NCBI GenBank assembly: GCA_017397655.1 | Contig: JAFQIG010000067.1 | Location: 1-58,663 of the forward strand | Direction of reading: 5' to 3' | Source: Clostridia bacterium | Lineage (GTDB): Bacteria > Bacillota > Clostridia > Oscillospirales > Acutalibacteraceae | Length of the DNA: 58,663 bases | Shown here: one piece after another, positions 51,058 through 58,663 of the stretch | How positions within the stretch are numbered: position 1 is the first letter of the stretch | How the letters are laid out: each line of letters starts with the position of its first letter | The notes under the pieces: model-generated | Told to the model about the DNA's origin: nothing | The model's database searches: none | The model's input: the letters and a program-made list of their open reading frames with translations, nothing else | Made by a program: the position numbers and the translations under genes

Positions 51058-51088
51058 AGAGTCAGCCGCAAAGGTTGACTCTTTTTCT
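51058..51088 (+). terminator. Terminator after XRE regulator 2
   Basis: AGAGTCAGCC (51058-51067) pairs with GGTTGACTCT (51073-51082), loop GCAAA, then T4C. It is nearly the same sequence as the terminator after regulator 1. Confidence 0.8.
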
Positions 51089-51225
51089 GTTTTGTATTGG
51101 TTTATTTCCGTTGTTTTTTATATTATAACATCTGTCATCCGTTAATACAACATTATTACAGCCTAACATCAAACATTTTTATGCAATATGTGGGTTACAA
51201 TATTATAAAAGGACGGTGACGGTAA

Positions 51226-51537
51226 ATGGATGAGAAGGATTTTGCATTACGACTCGCTCAACTCAGAGAAAAGAAAGGCGTATCCGCCAGAGATATGAGC
51301 TTGTCAATGGGTCAGAATCCCGGATACATCAATAATATTGAATCCGGTAAGTCTCTGCCGTCATTACCCGGTATATTCTATATCTGTGATTACTTGGGTG
51401 TAACTCCAAGCGAGTTTTTTGATCTGGAATCAAAAAACCCGTCAAAACTCGACTCTGTCATTGACGATTTAAAACGTCTTAACGACAAACAGCTTGATAC
51501 CATCTCTCTTCTTGTTAAAGATTTAATACGCAAATAA
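51226..51537 (+). CDS. XRE-family transcriptional regulator 3
   Basis: A 103-residue Cro/C1-type regulator with KKGVSARDMSLSMGQNPGYIN and a FYICDYLGVTPSEFFDLE segment. It is a duplicate of regulator 2 with a slightly longer C-terminal helix (DSVIDDLKRLNDKQLDTIS). The ribosome signal is GGACGGTGA. The regulator pair probably arose by tandem duplication and may bind similar sites. The divergent or convergent neighbours give no clue to targets. Confidence 0.85.
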   Translation: MDEKDFALRLAQLREKKGVSARDMSLSMGQNPGYINNIESGKSLPSLPGIFYICDYLGVTPSEFFDLESKNPSKLDSVIDDLKRLNDKQLDTISLLVKDLIRK

Positions 51538-51539
51538 AA

Positions 51540-51580
51540 TCACCCCCGCCTTGTAACCGAAACGGTCACACGGTGGGGGT
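51540..51580. terminator. Hairpin between XRE regulator 3 and the convergent membrane protein gene
   Basis: ACCCCC (51542-51546 region) and GGGGGT (51574-51580 region) with GCC/GGT extension form a GC-rich stem. On the minus strand it is followed by GATTTTATTTG, so it most likely ends the 51600-52103 gene, and may also slow plus-strand transcription. Confidence 0.6.
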
Positions 51581-51599
51581 AGGTTATAAAAAACAGTAA

Positions 51600-52103
51600 T
51601 TATTTCAAGACAGGAATACTCTTGCTTCTGACATTTACACCTAATATTGCTGCACCAACAGTTAAGACAAAACCCACGAATGCTACACCGGTTTTTACAA
51701 TTCCTGTAATAAACCTCTTGTTTTCAGTATCCTTTTCAGAAACTTTGTCCGCAACTTGTATCATTTTCTCTACAATAAACTCTCTTTCTTCTTGAGAAAT
51801 GTCATCCTTTTTTAATATCATATCCAAACTATCAAGTATACCTCTATAACTATCCATAACCTCATTTTGGCTTGCTTCATTTTTTTCGAGAGCTATATTA
51901 CACAAATCCTTTAACTCTTTAACTGCAATCGATGCAAAATCTACAAAAGCAGGGAATTTGTCTACTATCGCAAGTGCGATATCTTTATCCATATGCGGAA
52001 TCAAAGAAACAAACTCTATAACTTTGTCTTTGGAAAGATTCCGAAAGCTTTTGATTCCCAAAGCCTTTTTTACGTCATTTTCAGATAAAAGTGTCTTTGT
52101 CAT
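51600..52103 (-). CDS. Hypothetical small membrane protein with helical cytoplasmic domain
   Basis: I do not recognise this 167-residue protein. Residues 1-125 are charged and helical (SENDVKKALGIKSFRNL, then IPHMDKDIALAIVDKFPAF), with coiled-coil-like content around 85-125. One hydrophobic Gly-rich segment (TGVAFVGFVLTVGAAILGV) lies near the C-terminus, followed by RSKSIPVLK. The ATG at 52103 follows AGAGGT; the longer frame has no ribosome site. It lies between XRE regulators and a GH27 gene, without an operon partner. A regulatory or phage-shock-like membrane role is possible but unsupported. Confidence 0.6.
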   Translation of the reverse strand: MTKTLLSENDVKKALGIKSFRNLSKDKVIEFVSLIPHMDKDIALAIVDKFPAFVDFASIAVKELKDLCNIALEKNEASQNEVMDSYRGILDSLDMILKKDDISQEEREFIVEKMIQVADKVSEKDTENKRFITGIVKTGVAFVGFVLTVGAAILGVNVRSKSIPVLK

Positions 52104-52221
52104 TTTAAATACCTCTTTGTTAAATAAATTTTTCTTTGTATAAATCATTAAGTTTTCAGTTCTTAACTCCGTTGTGTTTCCCTGTGTCTATATGATAACT
52201 CCTGATACACTAAAAGAGAAT

Positions 52222-52281
52222 AACAATAAGTGCAGATTTTGCCTGCAAAAATCAACAATAAGTGAAAATTTTATCTGCAAC
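52222..52281 (+). repeat. Two imperfect ~31-bp tandem repeats upstream of the GH27 gene
   Basis: Units near 52222-52250 and 52254-52281 share AACAATAAGTG, ATTTT and CTGCAA in the same spacing. They lie just upstream of the promoter and could be sites for a regulator of the alpha-galactosidase gene. Confidence 0.45.
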
Positions 52282-52296
52282 ACACGAAAGCCGACC

Positions 52297-52325
52297 TTGT
52301 TTTTACACTTTTCTGATGATATAAT
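52297..52325 (+). promoter_or_regulatory. Promoter of the GH27 gene
   Basis: TTGTTT (52297-52302), 17 bp, TATAAT (52320-52325). The weak -35 box together with the upstream repeats suggests an activated promoter. Confidence 0.55.
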
Positions 52326-52360
52326 AATCTTGACAATTTTTTTGTAAAGAGGTAAATAAA

Positions 52361-53668
52361 ATGCATAAAAGATTAGCGCCAACGCCGCCTATGGGATGGA
52401 ACAGCTGGGACTGTTACGGTGCGGCAGTAAATGAAGAACAGCTCCTTGCCAATGCGGACTATATGGCAAAGCACCTCAAGGACTACGGCTGGGAATACAT
52501 TGTATGTGACATCCAATGGTCGGAGCCTACCGCAAACAGCTTTTATTATCACTATTTTGCTCCGCTTTGCATGGACGAATATTCCCGTCTTATCCCCTCG
52601 GTTGAACGCTTCCCATCATCTGCAAACGGAAAAGGCTTCAAGCCTGTTGCAGACTACATTCACTCGCTCGGACTGAAATTCGGTATTCATATAATGAGAG
52701 GTATTCCGCGTCAGGCGGCCCACCAACACACAAAAATCAAGTGTGACGGCGTTACCGCAAATGAGATTGCAAACCCCTCCTCCATCTGTGCGTGGAATCC
52801 CGATATGTACGGTGTTTATCCCGATAAAAAGGGCGCTCAGGAATACTACGATTCTATCTTTGAGCTTTATGCTTCGTGGGGAGTTGACTATGTCAAGTGC
52901 GACGACATCGCCAATACGGAAATATTCCCTCACAACCCTTATTCCGCGAGAAAAGAAATTGAAATGCTCAGAAAAGCAATTGACAAATGCGGACGGGATA
53001 TGGTTCTCAGTCTCTCTCCGGGGCCTGCACCCGTATGGGAACACGAGCACCTTGCCGCTAACGCAAATATGTGGCGAATGACAGGCGATTTCTGGGACGA
53101 ATGGAGCAAGCTTTATGCTATGTTTGAGCGTTGCCACGCATGGGAAAGCTATGTTCAGCCCGGCGCATGGCCCGACTGTGATATGCTTCCCATCGGAAGA
53201 ATCCAGATCACGGAAGAGCGTCCAGAATACAGAAACCGCTATACACGCTTCACACACGATGAACAGATTACAATGATGACTCTCTGGGGTATTTTCCGTT
53301 CTCCCCTTATGATGGGCGGAGAGCTGCGGGAGAATGACGAGTTTACTCTTTCTCTTCTTCAGAACAGGGAACTTATTGATATGCTCAAAAATTCAAGCGG
53401 CGCAAAGCAGTTCAAGCGCGAAGAGACCGACGGCAAGGGCGAAATTATCTGGACCTCAAGCGGCGAAAACTGCAAGTATGTTGCTTTTTTCAACACGGAT
53501 GACACCGAAAGAAAGATACTCTTTGACGTTACCGATATTTCTGTAGGCGGTGTAAAATACAGCGTCCGTGATATGTGGAAACACGAAGAATACACCGTTA
53601 CCGACGGCAAATTCTCTGCATCGGTCAATCCCCACGGTGCAAGACTTTTTAAGATAACAATAAAATAA
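52361..53668 (+). CDS. GH27 alpha-galactosidase-like enzyme
   Basis: A 435-residue glycoside hydrolase. It starts with the GH27 hallmark PPMGWNSWDCYG and has the nucleophile D181 in DYVKCDD and the acid/base D243 in RMTGDFWD. A C-terminal beta-sandwich domain (about 345-435) follows. There is no signal peptide, so it acts on imported oligosaccharides. Alpha-galactosidase is likely; alpha-N-acetylgalactosaminidase or isomalto-dextranase activity within GH27 is possible. The GAGG site is 8 nt before the ATG. The next genes in the cluster are GH13 (minus) and GH38 (plus), also cytoplasmic. Confidence 0.88.
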   Translation: MHKRLAPTPPMGWNSWDCYGAAVNEEQLLANADYMAKHLKDYGWEYIVCDIQWSEPTANSFYYHYFAPLCMDEYSRLIPSVERFPSSANGKGFKPVADYIHSLGLKFGIHIMRGIPRQAAHQHTKIKCDGVTANEIANPSSICAWNPDMYGVYPDKKGAQEYYDSIFELYASWGVDYVKCDDIANTEIFPHNPYSARKEIEMLRKAIDKCGRDMVLSLSPGPAPVWEHEHLAANANMWRMTGDFWDEWSKLYAMFERCHAWESYVQPGAWPDCDMLPIGRIQITEERPEYRNRYTRFTHDEQITMMTLWGIFRSPLMMGGELRENDEFTLSLLQNRELIDMLKNSSGAKQFKREETDGKGEIIWTSSGENCKYVAFFNTDDTERKILFDVTDISVGGVKYSVRDMWKHEEYTVTDGKFSASVNPHGARLFKITIK

Positions 53669-53709
53669 AAATTCTTCTCTTCGGTTGTCAGATAATATGA
53701 GGACCACGG

Positions 53710-53844
53710 AAGTGCAAGCGTTATAAAACTATAAAAGTGCAGTGGCAGACGACTGAATTCCGCCCCCGCATAAAAACTTTTACGGGTTTTTCTGCACAGA
53801 TAATCCAGCACGAGGTTGACCATTGCGAGGGAGTATTGATATAA
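53710..53844 (+). pseudogene. Peptide deformylase relic, C-terminal end
   Basis: One plus frame reads KCKRYKTIKVQWQTTEF, then KTFTGFSAQIIQHEVDHCEGVL, ending at TAA 53842-53844. HEVDH is the metal and catalytic motif of peptide deformylase, and the flanking residues fit clostridial forms. The EGCLS and GxGxAAxQ regions are missing and the upstream frame is broken, so only the last 45 or so codons survive. It lies right after the GH27 gene in a 350-bp gap. The stretch from 53845 to 53950 holds nothing I recognise. Confidence 0.7.
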
Positions 53845-53956
53845 CAGCTTATGCATACAGTTTGTGCTGACATACAACCCGAAGCCGTAGCTTTTCGACT
53901 CACATAAGGCAGTTGTGAAAGTAACTCTTTCACGCTTTGGAATTAAATTTTAATAT

Positions 53957-54014
53957 AAAAGCAAACCTGTATCGGTCATCGTTTTTCAGATCTTCGATAC
54001 AGGTTTGCTTTTTA
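53957..54014. terminator. Terminator at the GH13 end (bidirectional form)
   Basis: A long perfect stem, AAAAGCAAACCTGTATCG (53957-53974) with its complement at 53995-54012, and T-runs on both strands. The GH13 stop codon is at 54019-54021. Confidence 0.85.
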
Positions 54015-54018
54015 TTAC

Positions 54019-55602
54019 TCAATTAAAGCTTCTGACCCACGTCAGCAATGAGCCGTGATGGGCATTTTCTCTTACGGTGCCCAACATATAATCGGTTACG
54101 GGACCGTTTTTTCTCATTTTTTCAAGGATCGCCTCCTGCAATTCCTCTACTGACATTTCTTCATACGGCTTGTTAAGATTTATAGTTGTCTTTTCAGGTT
54201 CAGCTTCTTTATTTTCTTCCTTTACGGTTATCGGCTTTATCGGTTCGGTTTTTATATCAAGCTCACCTTCCGAAAGCCATATTTCGCCACAGTTTGCAGG
54301 AACAACAACCTCTATATAACCGTTATTTACACAAACACGTTCTCCCGATAAAGCACCGACATAATCTTTGTAATCTCCGCAAGGAAGAGTTATGCCGATT
54401 TCATTGTCACTGTTGTTGACCGTAACAATTACTGTTTTACCGTCAAACGTTCTGCGATAAGCAAAATGAGTTGTTTGCAAAACCAATTCCTTGTAATCAC
54501 CGTAACAAAGAGCAGGCGTATTCCTGCGAATCTTACCGAGCGAAGCAACAAGCCTTGTGCACGGATTTGTATTTATTGCGTCTTTGTAGTCCTCATAAGC
54601 GAGCATCGGTCTGAGCGAATCATCCGATCCTCGTTCTTTTCTGCCCTCAATACCGAATTCGGAGCCGTAATAAATTGACGGAATCCCCGGCAAGGTATAA
54701 AGCAATATATGAACGGGAATAAAGTGCGCCTTGTTCTTAAGCTTCGTATAAATACGCTCCACATCATGATTGTCAACAAATGTATACAGCTTGAGACGAT
54801 CGCCCACCATATCTCCGACATACCTGATTGTATGGGCAATCTCAAAATAATTGTGATCATTGTGTGCGGAATACAATGCCTTATGAAGCATATAGTTTGT
54901 GACAGAATGAAGCGTTCCGTCATTAGCCCAGTGTGAGTAATTACCGTGAATAACCTCTCCCATAAGCCAGAAATCGGGTTTCACTTCATTTGCAACCTGA
55001 CGAAGAGCCTTCATATAATTAAAGTCCATAACATCCGCAGCATCAAGACGGATTCCGTCAATGTCAAACTCGCTTACCCAAAAACGAATCACATCACAAA
55101 TATAGCCTCTGACCTCACTGTTGTGTTGATTCAGCTTTACAAGCAGATCATGTCCGCCCCAGTTATCATAGGAAAAACCGTCATTGTAGGAGTTGTTTCC
55201 CCAAAAATTCACATTACAGTACCAATCTTTATACCGTGAGCTTTCCCTGTTTTGCCTGATATCGCGAAAGGCAAAGAAATCTCTGCCCGTGTGGTTAAAA
55301 ACGCCGTCAAAAATTACCCGGATTCCCTGCTTGTGACATTCTGATACAAAAACCGCCAGATCTTTGTTTGTACCGAGTCTGCTGTCCGTCTTTTTGTAGT
55401 CCGTTGTTTCATAGCCGTGACCGACAGATTCAAAAAGCGGTCCGATATAAAGCGCGTTGCATCCGATTTCTTTGATGTGAGAAATCCACGGCAAAAGCGT
55501 ATTGAGTCTGTGTACAGGCTCTTTGTACGGATTTTGCTTCGGGGCTCCCGTTATTCCCAGCGGATATATATGATAAAATACAGCTTCGTCATACCATGCC
55601 AT
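54019..55602 (-). CDS. GH13 alpha-amylase family enzyme with C-terminal helical tail
   Basis: A 527-residue cytoplasmic alpha-glucan-active enzyme. It has the four GH13 conserved regions: VIFDGVFNH, GIRLDAADV with nucleophile D187, LMGEVIHG with acid/base E216, and FVDNHD with D280. The domain C beta-sandwich ends near 440. About 85 further residues follow: an acidic Lys/Glu linker and a small helical unit (MSVEELQEAILEKMRKNG...). The tail is not part of the standard fold and may bind a partner. The substrate is probably malto-oligosaccharide. The start is ATG 55602 after AAGGTGAT. Confidence 0.88.
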   Translation of the reverse strand: MAWYDEAVFYHIYPLGITGAPKQNPYKEPVHRLNTLLPWISHIKEIGCNALYIGPLFESVGHGYETTDYKKTDSRLGTNKDLAVFVSECHKQGIRVIFDGVFNHTGRDFFAFRDIRQNRESSRYKDWYCNVNFWGNNSYNDGFSYDNWGGHDLLVKLNQHNSEVRGYICDVIRFWVSEFDIDGIRLDAADVMDFNYMKALRQVANEVKPDFWLMGEVIHGNYSHWANDGTLHSVTNYMLHKALYSAHNDHNYFEIAHTIRYVGDMVGDRLKLYTFVDNHDVERIYTKLKNKAHFIPVHILLYTLPGIPSIYYGSEFGIEGRKERGSDDSLRPMLAYEDYKDAINTNPCTRLVASLGKIRRNTPALCYGDYKELVLQTTHFAYRRTFDGKTVIVTVNNSDNEIGITLPCGDYKDYVGALSGERVCVNNGYIEVVVPANCGEIWLSEGELDIKTEPIKPITVKEENKEAEPEKTTINLNKPYEEMSVEELQEAILEKMRKNGPVTDYMLGTVRENAHHGSLLTWVRSFN

Positions 55603-55631
55603 GCTATCACCTTCTTTGATTTATATAAGTC

Positions 55632-55659
55632 ATTATATCATATGACAACTGCATATCAA
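55632..55659 (-). promoter_or_regulatory. Promoter of the GH13 gene
   Basis: On the minus strand TTGATA (55654-55659), 16 bp, TATAAT (55632-55637), 30 nt before the ATG. Confidence 0.65.
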
Positions 55660-55764
55660 GCATTTTCTCAAATTCTTATTGAGTGTCCCTCTTGCAGTAT
55701 TCAGCTTTTCGGCAAGGACAGCCAATCATAAATTCTGTCTCTCCGATTTGCTTTTTTGATTTGG

Positions 55765-55793
55765 TTGAAAACCGCATCAGTTGGTGATATAAT
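55765..55793 (+). promoter_or_regulatory. Promoter of the GH38 gene
   Basis: TTGAAA (55765-55770), 17 bp, TATAAT (55788-55793). It is about 105 bp from the divergent GH13 promoter. The rest of 55660-55764 shows no gene. Confidence 0.7.
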
Positions 55794-55851
55794 CATAATT
55801 GACATTCAAGGAGCGTTTGAGTGATAAAGACTGTGAGGTTTTGATTATATT

Positions 55852-58368
55852 ATGAAAAAGAAATCTGTATATTATCTTGTCGGCAACGCTCATATCGATC
55901 CCGTATGGCAGTGGCGTTGGCAAGAGGGCAGTGCAGAGGCACTGTCAACAATGCGCTCTGCTCTTGACCGTATGAACGAATTTCCCGACTACACCTTTGT
56001 CTGTTCTTCGGCAGTGCTTTACCGTTGGGTAGAGGAATTTGCTCCGGAGATGTTTGAGGAAATAAAACAACGTGTTGCTCAAGGCAGGTTTGTACCTGTC
56101 GGCGGTATGCACGTAGAGCCTGACTGCAACAGTCCTTCAGGTGAAGGCTTTGCCCGACAGACCCTTTACTCTCAGCGTTTTTTCAAAGAAAAACTTGGCG
56201 TTACCGTAAAAGCAGGTTATAATGTGGATTCTTTCGGACATAACCTTATGCTGCCGCAGATACTCAGAAAAAGCGGGATGACGGATTATATCTTTATGCG
56301 TCCCGGCGAACACGAAAAAACGCTCGAACACGAACTTTTTAACTGGGTTTCACCTGACGGATCATCAGTTACGGCACACAGAATTCTTGACGGCTACGGC
56401 TATAATTTCCGCAGCGTTGATGATCTTGTAAAGCGTATGAATGACGTGGATACCGTAACAAAAACCAACTGTGATGCCGGTTTGCTTTTTTATGGAGTAG
56501 GCAACCACGGTGGCGGACCTACCATAAAGAACCTGAAGATTATCGAAGAATATAAAAAAGCACATCCCGAAACAAAGTTTATATATTCTGATATTTCCGA
56601 TTTCTTTGATTATATTCGTGCTTCGGGTGTTGACTTGCCTGAGCATCATGATGATTTGCAGCACCACGCTTCCGGTTGCTATGCAAGTCTTTCGGCAATA
56701 AAAAACGGCATAAGAAGAGGGGAGATGAACCTGACCTCAGCCGAAAATATCGGTATGATCGCCAATACAATCTGCGGCAGAAAACTCAATACCCAAAAAC
56801 TATCTGAAGCGTGGAACAATATTTGCTTTTTGCATTTTCACGATTCCATGGGTGGCTGTTCAATCCGCGAGGTATATGATGATGCTCAGTATTTTTACGG
56901 TGCATCTCTGCATACAGCCGCCGTAGAGGAAAATGCGGCAGTGCGAAGTATCGCCGGAAGAATCGATACCTCTGCTATGCAGACACATATGCCCCCGGGT
57001 ATGCCGGTTGTTCTTTTTAATCCACACGGATTTGATGTCGAAGAATATGTTCGTGTTTTCCGCAGTGCAATCGAGCTTAAGGATTGCAACGGTAACGATG
57101 TACCTTTCCAGAAAATTTATTCCACAACGGAGGAATGCTTCTGGCGTACGGACACTCTTTTTAAGGCGAAAGTGCCCGCAATGGGATATGCGGTTTATTA
57201 TCTCAACGATGACTGGGTTCCTATGGAAGAACAGATACGAATGGTCATTGACGTACCCGACAGCGTTGTAAAGGCTATCCCTTATAAAGGATACCGAACG
57301 GCAAACAATCACGAGGGCACCGTACTTGAAAGCGATGTTTACCGCATTGAGTTTGAATTGCATACAGGATATATAACCTCATTTGTTGATAAACGCACAG
57401 GCAACGAGCTTATTTCTGACAGAGCTGCCGTTCCCGTGGTAATTGATGAATATTATCACGACATATGGAGTCACGGCAAGAACTTTTTTGCTGACCGTAT
57501 GGCACGTTTTTCAGATGCCGAAGTTACCGTTGTCGAGGGAGGCCCCTTAAGAGCAACGGTCAAAGTGATAAGCCGCTATAACGGATCAAGGCTTACCCAG
57601 TATTTTTCCCTCTATCCCGGCTGTGATAAGTTGCATATACGCTATGAGGTTGATTGGCGCGAAAAACATAAAATGCTGAAGATCGCCTGGCCTATGAAGG
57701 TCGATAATCCCAAGGCATACTATGAAATTCCTTTCGGCGTTATTGAACGTCCCGCCGACGGCGAAGAAGAACCGGGTCTTATGTGGACTGCCGTAAAAGG
57801 AGAAAACGGTGGTTTTGCCCTTATAAACAACGATACATACTCTTCAAGCGTCGAGGGCGGTACAATTTATCACACGGTAGTACGAAGCCCGATTTACGGT
57901 GACGGAGGAGGTCCGAGAACATCGGAGAGCGAATTTTCTGAGCAAGGTGTACGCAGATTTTCAGCTGTACTTATGCCTGTTTCGGACAGTTGGGTGCCTG
58001 TAATCAGAACGGCGCGACAGCTTAACAAGCCTCTTACTTTTTCTCTTGACAGCTGGCACAAGGGTGATTTGTCAGACAAGCCGAGAAGCGTACTGAATAT
58101 TAGTGCCGAAAACATTATACTTTCAGCCTGCAAACGAAGTGAAGACGGCACGGGAATTATATTAAGACTCTATGAGGCAGACGGCACGGAAACTCCCGTT
58201 ACCGTTTCGGGAGAAATGATAAAGGTAGCTCTTGAAACAGTCTTTACTCCGTGGTCATTGCGCACTTTTTACCTGGGTGACGACGCAACAGAATGGAAAG
58301 AGGTGCTCATTACCGAGTATGATTATGACATCATTCCGCCTCATAAAGGTTACACTCAAAATCTGTAA
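55852..58368 (+). CDS. GH38 alpha-mannosidase
   Basis: An 838-residue cytoplasmic alpha-mannosidase. The N-terminal catalytic domain shows the zinc ligands H14 and D16 in NAHIDPVWQWRW, and D126 in YNVDSFGHN as nucleophile and zinc ligand. HFHDSMGGCSIREVYDDA follows the middle helical domain. The remaining 450 residues are beta-sandwich domains, as in bacterial GH38. The length is typical and there is no signal peptide. It probably trims mannose from imported oligosaccharides. The ribosome site is poor. Divergent from the GH13 gene. Confidence 0.9.
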   Translation: MKKKSVYYLVGNAHIDPVWQWRWQEGSAEALSTMRSALDRMNEFPDYTFVCSSAVLYRWVEEFAPEMFEEIKQRVAQGRFVPVGGMHVEPDCNSPSGEGFARQTLYSQRFFKEKLGVTVKAGYNVDSFGHNLMLPQILRKSGMTDYIFMRPGEHEKTLEHELFNWVSPDGSSVTAHRILDGYGYNFRSVDDLVKRMNDVDTVTKTNCDAGLLFYGVGNHGGGPTIKNLKIIEEYKKAHPETKFIYSDISDFFDYIRASGVDLPEHHDDLQHHASGCYASLSAIKNGIRRGEMNLTSAENIGMIANTICGRKLNTQKLSEAWNNICFLHFHDSMGGCSIREVYDDAQYFYGASLHTAAVEENAAVRSIAGRIDTSAMQTHMPPGMPVVLFNPHGFDVEEYVRVFRSAIELKDCNGNDVPFQKIYSTTEECFWRTDTLFKAKVPAMGYAVYYLNDDWVPMEEQIRMVIDVPDSVVKAIPYKGYRTANNHEGTVLESDVYRIEFELHTGYITSFVDKRTGNELISDRAAVPVVIDEYYHDIWSHGKNFFADRMARFSDAEVTVVEGGPLRATVKVISRYNGSRLTQYFSLYPGCDKLHIRYEVDWREKHKMLKIAWPMKVDNPKAYYEIPFGVIERPADGEEEPGLMWTAVKGENGGFALINNDTYSSSVEGGTIYHTVVRSPIYGDGGGPRTSESEFSEQGVRRFSAVLMPVSDSWVPVIRTARQLNKPLTFSLDSWHKGDLSDKPRSVLNISAENIILSACKRSEDGTGIILRLYEADGTETPVTVSGEMIKVALETVFTPWSLRTFYLGDDATEWKEVLITEYDYDIIPPHKGYTQNL

Positions 58369-58465
58369 ACTTCAGTTTTCTTCTTTTTAATAAAGACTTC
58401 CTTGTATCCCAAGGATTCAGCCGGACAGCCAATTGATATTTACAGAAAATAATCCTTTGATACAC

Positions 58466-58498
58466 AAAATCTCCACAGACCTTAAATCTGTGGAGATT
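58466..58498 (+). terminator. Hairpin abutting element copy B, likely GH38 terminator
   Basis: AATCTCCACAGA (58468-58479) pairs perfectly with TCTGTGGAGATT (58487-58498). It has no long T tract after it because the mobile element begins 1 nt later, at 58500. Confidence 0.6.
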
Positions 58499-58499
58499 A

Positions 58500-58663
58500 C
58501 AGACTGTCGATAAAGGCACCGAGAACACGCACATTATTAAAAAAAGCAATCGGAATTTGTAAGAGGAAAACCGATCGTGTCATTCTGAGGCGAAGCCGAA
58601 GAATCTTTTGGTAATTATTTATGTGCGTTTGTCGTGTTTTTGCCCTCTCGCAGTACCTTTGTA
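58500..58663 (+). mobile_element. Dispersed MITE-like element, copy B (truncated by window edge)
   Basis: The 164 bases to the window end match copy A (21522 onward) with a single difference. Near identity over 37 kb of separation implies recent movement. The 3' end and right flank lie outside the window. Confidence 0.85.

Noticed and set aside
52222..52281. Possible CRISPR array
   Set aside because: Only two imperfect units with almost no spacer and no cas genes; better read as a tandem operator-like repeat.

Overview
The window reads as chromosome of a low-to-mid GC, Gram-positive gut-type Clostridia (Ruminococcaceae/Oscillospiraceae-like). Supporting signs are [FeFe]-hydrogenase maturation genes, class B sortases, a SpoIID-domain protein, NhaC, a BspA/InlB-type surface protein, intracellular glycoside hydrolases, AGGAGG-type ribosome sites and sigma-A promoters of the TTGACA-17-TATAAT type. 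No rRNA, tRNA, CRISPR array, plasmid origin or phage module was seen. I do not name a species. All family calls were made by eye from motifs, without database searches.

Layout. (1) 0-13 kb, plus strand: the edge of a possible structured RNA, an AlaX-type tRNA editing protein, a GlpA/GlpB/DUF1667 redox operon with a metallophosphoesterase, two secreted ceramidase-like paralogues flanking nhaC, and a sugar isomerase-like protein. (2) 13-17.2 kb, minus strand: a TM1266-like regulator, hydE, hydG and hydF behind a leader with mutually exclusive terminator and antiterminator helices. (3) 17.2-22 kb: an aldo/keto reductase remnant cut by a 281-bp inverted-repeat element, an M14 peptidase, a GPH/MFS symporter, a CDF metal exporter and a dispersed 250-bp repeat. 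(4) 22-26 kb: a 1274-residue surface protein behind a long folded leader. (5) 26-36 kb, minus strand: a seven-gene operon iscS-thiI-cinA-srtB-srtB-(CinA-like/SpoIID fusion)-cysK.

(6) 36-42.8 kb: a patchwork of small housecleaning and accessory genes (deoxyinosine glycosylase, NUDIX, two GNATs, two methyltransferases, histidine phosphatase, HAD, GrpB) with a Phd/ParE toxin-antitoxin pair and a transposase relic. grpB sits behind a leader peptide with an attenuator. (7) 42.9-49.3 kb: putP diverging from an operon of a GH39-like protein, an LCAT-like esterase and a split chromate transporter. (8) 49.2-52.1 kb: a SLOG-like gene interrupted by the dispersed element, three small XRE regulators and an unknown membrane protein. 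(9) 52.3-58.7 kb: intracellular GH27, GH13 and GH38 enzymes, a peptide deformylase relic, and another copy of the dispersed element running off the right edge.

How it fits together. The iscS-thiI-cysK operon links cysteine supply to tRNA thiolation, and carries two sortases and a cell-wall protein in the same transcript. The hyd genes build the H-cluster; hydA is not in the window. The least routine items are: a SpoIID protein whose cytoplasmic half looks like a catalytically dead CinA; three leaders ending in intrinsic terminators just before the ribosome site (hyd, grpB, surface protein); and a 250-bp element that sits beside hairpins, one copy of which split a gene with a 24-bp target duplication.
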